Position numbers and translations under genes: made by a program
Notes under the pieces: generated by a model
Databases searched by the model: none
The model's input: only the letters and a program-made list of their open reading frames with translations
What the model was told of the DNA's origin: nothing
Shown here: piece after piece, positions 58,445 to 64,000 of the stretch
Numbering within the stretch: the stretch's first letter is position 1
How the letters are laid out: each line of letters begins with the position of its first letter
Assembly (NCBI RefSeq): GCF_017798165.1
Contig: NZ_CP059068.1
Coordinates: forward strand, 3,844,001-3,908,000
DNA length: 64,000 bases
Reading direction: 5' to 3'
From: Rhodoferax sp. AJA081-3
GTDB lineage: Bacteria > Pseudomonadota > Gammaproteobacteria > Burkholderiales > Burkholderiaceae_C

Positions 58445-60520
58445 ATGAAAACCAATACTTCTCTTACGCTGTTTGACCCGGTGCTGGTGGTGCCCGCCAT
58501 CAAGGCATCGTTTACCAAACTCAGCCCACGCGCACAGTGGCGCAATCCGGTCATGTTTGTGGTCTATATCGGCAGCATACTGACCACACTGATCGGCATC
58601 CAGGCCTTGCAGGGCAATGGTGAAGCCTCCGCCGGGTTCATTCTGTCCGTGGCGGTCTGGCTGTGGTTCACCGTGTTGTTTGCCAACTTTGCGGAAGCAC
58701 TGGCGGAAGGGCGTAGCAAAGCACAAGCCGCCTCGCTGCGCGGCCTCAAGAAAAGCACCTGGGCCAAGAAACTGCAGGAACCGGTGCATGGCTCCACATG
58801 GCTTCCCGAGCAGGCCGAAAACCTACGCAAAGGGGATGTTGTACTGGTGGAAGCGGGTGAAATGATCCCCATGGATGGAGAGGTCATCCAGGGCGTGGCT
58901 ACCGTGGACGAAAGTGCTATCACCGGCGAGTCTGCACCCGTAGTGCGTGAATCCGGTGGCGACTTTGCCTCGGTCACCGGCGGCACCCGTGTGTTGTCCG
59001 ATTGGCTGGTGGTGCGCATAGGCGTCAACCCTGGCGAATCGTTTTTGGACCGCATGATCAGCATGGTCGAAGGCGCCAAACGCCAGAAGACACCCAATGA
59101 AATCGCACTGACGATTCTGTTGGTGGCGTTGACCATTGTGTTCCTGGTGGTCACGGTTACTCTGCTGCCGTTTTCCATCTTTAGTGTGGATGCCGCTGGT
59201 TCCGGCTCGGTGGTCAGCATCACGGCCTTGATTGCACTGCTGGTGTGCCTGATCCCCACCACCATCGGCGGGCTGTTGTCCGCAGTCGGTGTGGCGGGCA
59301 TGAGCCGCATGATGCAGGCCAATGTGATTGCCACATCGGGCCGTGCCGTGGAAGCCGCTGGTGACGTGGATGTGCTGTTGCTGGACAAGACCGGCACCAT
59401 CACCCATGGCAACCGCCAGGCGTCGTCTTTTGTGCCGGCTCCGGGTGTGAGCCAGTCACAACTGGCGGTGAGCGCCGCCCAGGCTTCCATGGCCGATGAA
59501 ACACCAGAAGGCCGCAGCATCGTGGCCCTGGCGCAGCGTGCCGGCAGCATCCCCGCTTTGCTGGGCGAAACCTTGGAAGTGCCTTTCACGGCGCAGACCC
59601 GCATGAGCGGTATGGACGTAAAGTTGCCCGATGGCAGCACGCGCCAGCTGCGCAAGGGTGCGGTAGATGCCGTGCGCAAACATGTCGAGGCCTTGGGCGG
59701 TCAATTGCCTGCCGAAGTGGTACGGGCTGCCGACGAGGTTTCGCGCCGCGGCAGCACGCCCCTGGCGGTGACCGACGGCAAGGTGGTGCTGGGCATTGTG
59801 GAGCTCAAGGACATTGTCAAAGCCGGTATCAAGGAGCGTTTTGGTGAGCTGCGCCGCATGGGTATCAAGACCGTGATGATTACCGGTGACAACCGGCTCA
59901 CGGCTGCGGCCATAGCGGCGGAAGCCGGCGTGGACGATTTTCTGGCCGAAGCCACCCCGGAAGAAAAGCTCAAGCTGATCCGCCAGTACCAGGCGGAAGG
60001 GCGCCTGGTGGCCATGACGGGTGATGGCACCAACGACGCGCCCGCCTTGGCGCAAGCCGACGTGGCTGTGGCCATGAACAGCGGTACCCAAGCCGCGAAA
60101 GAGGCCGGCAATATGGTGGACCTGGATTCCAACCCCACCAAGCTGCTGGAGATTGTGGAAACCGGCAAGGCCCTGTTGATGACGCGCGGCTCGCTCACCA
60201 CGTTCTCCATTGCCAACGACGTGGCCAAATATTTCGCCATCATCCCGGCGATTTTTGTGACCACCTATCCGCAGCTGGCGGCGCTGAATGTGATGCAACT
60301 GGGTAGCCCGTCTTCGGCCATTTTGTCGGCCGTGATTTTCAACGCCCTCATCATCATGTTCCTGATCCCCTTGGCACTAAAGGGTGTGAAGTACCGCGCC
60401 GTTGGTGCTGCCGTCCTGCTGCGCCGCAACCTGTTGATCTACGGCCTGGGCGGACTGGTGGTTCCCTTTGTCGGTATCAAGGCTATTGACCTGTTATTGG
60501 TCGCCCTGGGACTCGTTTAA
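58445..60520 (+). CDS. kdpB: K+-transporting P-type ATPase KdpB
   Basis: The 691-residue P-type ATPase has the phosphorylated Asp at 314 in [17 protein letters not shown] in [13 protein letters not shown], and the hinge motif [25 protein letters not shown]. It hydrolyses ATP to drive uptake via KdpA. All catalytic residues are present. It is 25 bases after kdpA. Confidence 0.97.
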   Translation: MKTNTSLTLFDPVLVVPAIKASFTKLSPRAQWRNPVMFVVYIGSILTTLIGIQALQGNGEASAGFILSVAVWLWFTVLFANFAEALAEGRSKAQAASLRGLKKSTWAKKLQEPVHGSTWLPEQAENLRKGDVVLVEAGEMIPMDGEVIQGVATVDESAITGESAPVVRESGGDFASVTGGTRVLSDWLVVRIGVNPGESFLDRMISMVEGAKRQKTPNEIALTILLVALTIVFLVVTVTLLPFSIFSVDAAGSGSVVSITALIALLVCLIPTTIGGLLSAVGVAGMSRMMQANVIATSGRAVEAAGDVDVLLLDKTGTITHGNRQASSFVPAPGVSQSQLAVSAAQASMADETPEGRSIVALAQRAGSIPALLGETLEVPFTAQTRMSGMDVKLPDGSTRQLRKGAVDAVRKHVEALGGQLPAEVVRAADEVSRRGSTPLAVTDGKVVLGIVELKDIVKAGIKERFGELRRMGIKTVMITGDNRLTAAAIAAEAGVDDFLAEATPEEKLKLIRQYQAEGRLVAMTGDGTNDAPALAQADVAVAMNSGTQAAKEAGNMVDLDSNPTKLLEIVETGKALLMTRGSLTTFSIANDVAKYFAIIPAIFVTTYPQLAALNVMQLGSPSSAILSAVIFNALIIMFLIPLALKGVKYRAVGAAVLLRRNLLIYGLGGLVVPFVGIKAIDLLLVALGLV

Positions 60521-60542
60521 CTATTTAACTCAGAAATATTCC

Positions 60543-61298
60543 ATGAACTTCAAAACCAAATCCATTCTTGTTCTTGCAACTGCTGCCCTGTTGGGCACCA
60601 CGGCCATGGCCCAAACCGCGGCGCCTGCGTCCACGGTGAGCTTCAATGTGGGCGTCGTGAGCGACTACCGTTTCCGCAGCGTTGCACAAACATCGTTCAA
60701 ACCCGCCCTGCAAGGCGGCGTGGACTTTTCCCATACCAGCGGTTTTTACGCGGGTGCCTGGGGCTCCAACGTCAGCTGGATCAAGGACTATGTGGGCGCC
60801 ACCGATGGCACCTTGGAGATTGATCTGTACGGCGGCTTCAAGGGTGAAATCACCTCCGGCCTGAACTTCGACGTGGGTGTCATCACCTACCAATACCCCA
60901 ACAACACCGCGGACCGCGTGCTGGTCAATGCCAATACCACTGAGGTGTATGGCGCACTGACCTTCGGCATCGTGACCGTCAAATACAGCCACTCCACCGG
61001 CAACTTCATTGCCAACCCCAACAGCTCGGGCAGCGCCTACCTGGAAGCAGCTGCAGCCTTTGACCTGGGCAACGGTTTCTCGCTGACACCCCACGTGGGT
61101 CGCCAGACCATCCCCAACCAGGGTGGCAATGGTGACTACACCGACTTTTCCCTGACCCTGGGCAAAGACTTCGGCAATGGCCTGTCCGCATCCCTGGCGG
61201 CCTACACCACCGATGCCAAAGACGTCTTCTACAAAGTCGGCACCTTTGACAACCTGGGTAAGAACGCCGTCACCGTCGGCGTGAAGTACACGTTTTAA
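60543..61298 (+). CDS. TorF family putative porin (between kdpB and kdpC)
   Basis: The 251-residue protein has a signal peptide (MNFKTKSILVLATAALLGTTAMAQ) and a beta-barrel pattern: VSFNVGVVSDYRFRSVAQTSFKPALQGGVDFSHTSGFYAGAWGSNVSW, EIDLYGGFKG, and the terminal VGVKYTF. It fits the TorF / TIGR02001 family of putative porins. Position between kdpB and kdpC, with 22 and 15 bases to each side, places it in the kdp transcript. An outer-membrane path for K+ or osmotic adaptation is inferred; the family has no proven substrate. Confidence 0.9.
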   Translation: MNFKTKSILVLATAALLGTTAMAQTAAPASTVSFNVGVVSDYRFRSVAQTSFKPALQGGVDFSHTSGFYAGAWGSNVSWIKDYVGATDGTLEIDLYGGFKGEITSGLNFDVGVITYQYPNNTADRVLVNANTTEVYGALTFGIVTVKYSHSTGNFIANPNSSGSAYLEAAAAFDLGNGFSLTPHVGRQTIPNQGGNGDYTDFSLTLGKDFGNGLSASLAAYTTDAKDVFYKVGTFDNLGKNAVTVGVKYTF

Positions 61299-61313
61299 TT
61301 GGAGGCAAGCAAG

Positions 61314-61886
61314 ATGAACAAGATTCTTCGCCCCGCACTGGTGACCTTTACCGTGTTGACGCTGGTGACCGGTGTGGCCTATCCGCTGCTGGTCACCGGC
61401 ATGGGCCAGTCGTTATTTCCCACCGAAGCGGCTGGTAGCCTGATCCAGCGTGATGGCAAGTTGGTGGGCTCCGCCCTGATTGGGCAAAACTTCTCGGACC
61501 CAGGCCACTTTTGGGGTCGCCCATCCGCCACCGGGCCTTATGCCAACAACGCAGCGGCTTCCAGTGGTTCCAACCAAGGTCCGTTGAATCCGGCGCTGGT
61601 AGAGGCCGTCAAGGGTCGGGTGGAGGCGCTACGTGCAGCGGACCCCGGCAATACCTTGCCGGTTCCCGTCGAGTTGGTCACGGCTTCGGCCAGCGGCCTG
61701 GACCCCCACATCAGCCCCGCCGCAGCCCAGTACCAGGTGCAGCGTGTTGCGAAATCCCGCGGCGTGGATGCTGCGAAGGTCCAGGCCCTGGTGGCCGACC
61801 ATACCCAACGCCCGCTTCTGGGCATACTGGGTGAGCCGGTCGTGAATGTGCTGCGCCTGAACTTGGCTCTGGACGCCGTGCGGTAA
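61314..61886 (+). CDS. kdpC: K+-transporting ATPase subunit KdpC
   Basis: The 190-residue protein has one N-terminal TM (residues 6-28), [44 protein letters not shown] and [26 protein letters not shown], all diagnostic for KdpC. It acts as a chaperone that raises ATP affinity of KdpB. GGAGG precedes the ATG. Confidence 0.97.
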   Translation: MNKILRPALVTFTVLTLVTGVAYPLLVTGMGQSLFPTEAAGSLIQRDGKLVGSALIGQNFSDPGHFWGRPSATGPYANNAAASSGSNQGPLNPALVEAVKGRVEALRAADPGNTLPVPVELVTASASGLDPHISPAAAQYQVQRVAKSRGVDAAKVQALVADHTQRPLLGILGEPVVNVLRLNLALDAVR

Positions 61887-61890
61887 TGCC

Positions 61891-62046
61891 ATGAGCGGAC
61901 AGTGGTTCGAACTCTTGCTGGCCCTAGCTGTGTTGTTGCTGCCCATGCTGGTGGCCTGGGCCTTTCTATCGTTTCAAGCGCGGCGCAGACGCGGACAGGG
62001 TGCATCCAAATGGCATGACACATCCCGGCGCCGTGGTCACAATTGA
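61891..62046 (+). CDS. Small membrane protein between kdpC and kdpD
   Basis: The 51-residue protein has one transmembrane helix (LLLALAVLLLPMLVAWAFLSF) and a basic tail (ARRRRGQGASKWHDTSRRRGHN). It follows kdpC by four bases. I do not recognise the family. A role in the Kdp complex or in KdpD signalling is a guess from position only. Confidence 0.6.
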   Translation: MSGQWFELLLALAVLLLPMLVAWAFLSFQARRRRGQGASKWHDTSRRRGHN

Positions 62047-62064
62047 GTTCTGGAGGTTTCCGAG

Positions 62065-62115
62065 ATGAGCGGACCAATAGACAGTACGCGGGCCACACGC
62101 CCATGCGCTGCATAG
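62065..62115 (+). CDS. Possible 16-residue leader ORF before kdpD
   Basis: GGAGG at 62052-62056 is ideally placed for the ATG at 62065, and the frame stops (TAG) at 62113-62115, seven bases before the kdpD ATG, which has no ribosome site of its own. Translation coupling is possible. The peptide sequence shows no known motif, so this may be chance. Confidence 0.35.
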   Translation: MSGPIDSTRATRPCAA

Positions 62116-62122
62116 GCAAAAG

Positions 62123-64000
62123 ATGGCTAACAGTACCGACTCCCGCCCCAACCCCGACGCCCTGCTGGCCCAAATGCAGGATGAAGACCGCGCCCTTCAG
62201 CGTGGCAAGTTGCGCATTTATTTTGGCGCCAGTGCCGGTGTCGGCAAGACCTACGCAATGTTGAGTGCCGCCCAGCGGGCGCAGCGGGCCGGGCAAAAGG
62301 TGTTGGTCGGCGTGGTCGAAACCCATGGCCGCAAGGAAACCATGGAGCTGCAGGCCGACCTGAAGCTGCTGCCTCTGCGCAAAATTCCGTACCGAGGGCA
62401 GGTGCTGCTGGAGCTCGATCTGGACGCTGCACTGGCGGCCAAACCCGATGTGTTGTTGGTCGATGAACTGGCGCATACCAATGCACCGGGCTCGCGCCAC
62501 CCCAAGCGCTGGCAAGATGTGCAGGAGTTGCTGGACGCCGGCATCGACGTCTGGACCGCCTTGAATGTGCAGCATCTGGAAAGCCTGAATGGCACCGTCG
62601 GCGCCATCACCGGCATTCGTGTCAATGAGACGGTGCCCGACACCGTGCTCGACGGTGCCGATGAACTGATACTGGTAGACGTGACGGCAGACGAGTTGTT
62701 GGCCCGCTTGAAGGCCGGCAAGGTCTATGTGCCCCAGCAAGCCGAGCGTGCCACACAAAACTTCTTCCGCAAGGGCAACTTGTTTGCATTGCGCGAAATC
62801 GCCCTGCGCCGAACGGCGGAGCATGTGGGTGATGACGTGCGCAGCTACCGGGCCAAACAACACCTGTTGGCAAGCCACGGTCCCTCCAAAGGGAATCCCT
62901 CCTGGAATACCTCGGGCACCCTGTTGGTTTGTGTGGGGCCGGATGCGGGCGCCGAACATGCCGTGCGCTGTGCGGCGCGGCTGGCAGGGCAGCTCAATGT
63001 GCGCTGGCATGCTGCCTATGTGGAGACCCCGGCACTGCAACGGTTGCCAGCGGAAGTGCGTGACCGTACCTTGGCCGTCTTAAAACTCGCCGAAGAGCTG
63101 GGCGGGAACACGGCCGTATTAACGGGCGACGACATTGCCAGCGTGCTGCTCGAACAGGCACAGACGCTCAATTGCGCAACCGTTCTGCTGGGGCGCCCCC
63201 AGGAGCGTGTGTGGAGCCGGCCGGGACGCGCTTTTAAACCCACACTGACGCGCCAACTGGCGAGTTTGGCCCCCACGCTGGACATTATGGAAGTGGGCAC
63301 AACCGAGAGTGTGCGCCGTTTGGCATCTGCCGTGCCGGTGGGTAAGCGGGACGACGATTCGGAGTCGGGCTGGCTGGAATCCTGGCCCCGTTATGCCTGG
63401 GCGCTGGGCGCGTGTATAGCAACCACCCTGTTGACCTTGCCCATGTTGGCGCTGTTTGATCTGGCCAACATTGTGATGCTGTTTCTGCTGTGTGTGGTGT
63501 TGGTGGCCGTCAAACTGGGGCGCGGCCCCGCCATGTTGGCAGCCATCCTGTCGGTAGCGTCCTTTGACTTCTTTTTTGTGGCACCACGCCTTTCGTTTGC
63601 GGTGAGTGATGTTCAGTACCTGGTGACCTTTGCGGTCATGTTGGGGGTGGGCCTGCTGATCGGACAGTTGACTGCCAATTTGCGGTTCTCGGCCCATGTG
63701 TCTGCCAGCAGGGAGCGCAGGGCGCTCGCGCTGTTCGAGCTCACCCGTGACCTCTCTGCGGCGCTCCAGTCGGTCCAGGTGGTTGAGTTGGGCGAGGCCG
63801 CCGTGCAGCGCATCTTTGGCGGACAAGCCCGCGTTTTTATCACCAGTGCCAATGACAAGCTGGAGTTGGGCGACAGCCTGCCCGACCAGCTGGATGCCAG
63901 CATTGCCGACTGGACGTTTCACAATGGGCAACGGGCTGGCATGGCCACCGCCACACTGCCCTCCAACGCCTGGCACTATGTACCGCTGCAGGCGCCCATG
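62123..64000 (+). CDS. kdpD: Osmosensitive K+ channel sensor histidine kinase KdpD (3' partial)
   Basis: The visible 626 residues cover the KdpD N-terminal domain (RIYFGASAGVGKTYAMLSAAQRA Walker-like site; VVETHGRKETMELQADLKLLP; LLVDELAHTNAPGSRHPKRWQDVQELL), a universal-stress-protein-like domain (about 265-385), four TM helices (about 420-510: ALGACIATTLLTLPM to MLGVGLLIGQL) and the start of a GAF-like domain. The HisKA and ATPase domains lie beyond the window, presumably with kdpE. Start at 62123 because conserved sequence begins soon after. KdpD responds to low K+ and phosphorylates KdpE, which would bind the site at 56324. Confidence 0.95.
   Translation, partial: MANSTDSRPNPDALLAQMQDEDRALQRGKLRIYFGASAGVGKTYAMLSAAQRAQRAGQKVLVGVVETHGRKETMELQADLKLLPLRKIPYRGQVLLELDLDAALAAKPDVLLVDELAHTNAPGSRHPKRWQDVQELLDAGIDVWTALNVQHLESLNGTVGAITGIRVNETVPDTVLDGADELILVDVTADELLARLKAGKVYVPQQAERATQNFFRKGNLFALREIALRRTAEHVGDDVRSYRAKQHLLASHGPSKGNPSWNTSGTLLVCVGPDAGAEHAVRCAARLAGQLNVRWHAAYVETPALQRLPAEVRDRTLAVLKLAEELGGNTAVLTGDDIASVLLEQAQTLNCATVLLGRPQERVWSRPGRAFKPTLTRQLASLAPTLDIMEVGTTESVRRLASAVPVGKRDDDSESGWLESWPRYAWALGACIATTLLTLPMLALFDLANIVMLFLLCVVLVAVKLGRGPAMLAAILSVASFDFFFVAPRLSFAVSDVQYLVTFAVMLGVGLLIGQLTANLRFSAHVSASRERRALALFELTRDLSAALQSVQVVELGEAAVQRIFGGQARVFITSANDKLELGDSLPDQLDASIADWTFHNGQRAGMATATLPSNAWHYVPLQAPM

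Noticed and set aside
56641..58554. 637-codon minus-strand frame opposite kdpA
   Set aside because: kdpA is certain; the antisense product is His/Arg/Gln-rich and has no domain.

Overview
The window looks like a chromosomal segment of a betaproteobacterium of the Comamonadaceae (Rhodoferax/Polaromonas/Acidovorax-like). The protein families, the GC-rich composition with strong GC3 bias, and three families of short dispersed hairpin repeats all point this way; the repeats resemble ones I recall from that family. No rRNA, tRNA, CRISPR array, insertion sequence or prophage was seen.

Layout. 1-6.3 kb: envelope and stress genes (glycine-zipper protein, phospholipase-D lipoprotein, RcnB-like, CsbD), then a divergent LysR/alkylsulfatase pair resembling SdsB/SdsA. 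6.3-14 kb: a thioesterase, then a minus-strand block in which a taurine/nitrate-type ABC transporter is directly followed by a DctB/DctD-like sensor and sigma54 activator; these face an orphan Leu/Ile/Val-type binding protein that has its own sigma54-type promoter. 14-20 kb: a secreted unknown, a TPR/O-GlcNAc-transferase-like protein, a repeat-bearing secreted protein, a PhyH oxygenase and a solitary mlaF. 20-28 kb: divergent lysR/lysA, ybaL, rarD, a GcvA-like LysR and argB. 28-32 kb: an OmpR-type two-component system, a Phd/VapC toxin-antitoxin pair and slmA. 31.7-42.5 kb: a fatty-acid beta-oxidation cluster headed by a TetR gene with a palindromic operator.

42.5-50 kb holds what I consider the most coherent little-described system. 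A CreB/CreC-type two-component system is followed by three exact cre-tag half-sites and a four-gene operon: a VIT-VWA protein with a PEP-CTERM tail, an exosortase, an EpsI-like small protein and a monofunctional transglycosylase. It looks like a regulated, single-substrate cell-surface sorting system. 50-53.5 kb: a cytochrome/TlpA/DUF4266/DUF3570/ApbE redox cluster. 53.5-56.3 kb: an aldo-keto reductase operon. 56.3-64 kb: a kdp potassium-ATPase operon with a KdpE-like box, two extra small membrane proteins and a TorF-like porin gene between kdpB and kdpC; kdpD runs off the end.

Three repeat families were found by reading the intergenic DNA. The most striking has three copies with near-identical core strands, while both an apical hairpin and the 26-27 bp outer arms differ in sequence from copy to copy yet stay self-complementary. 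That is the signature of a structure under selection, or of a palindrome-making mobile element. Copies of these repeats extend or interrupt coding regions (lysR, a histidine kinase, mlaF), and one supplies a ribosome-binding site.
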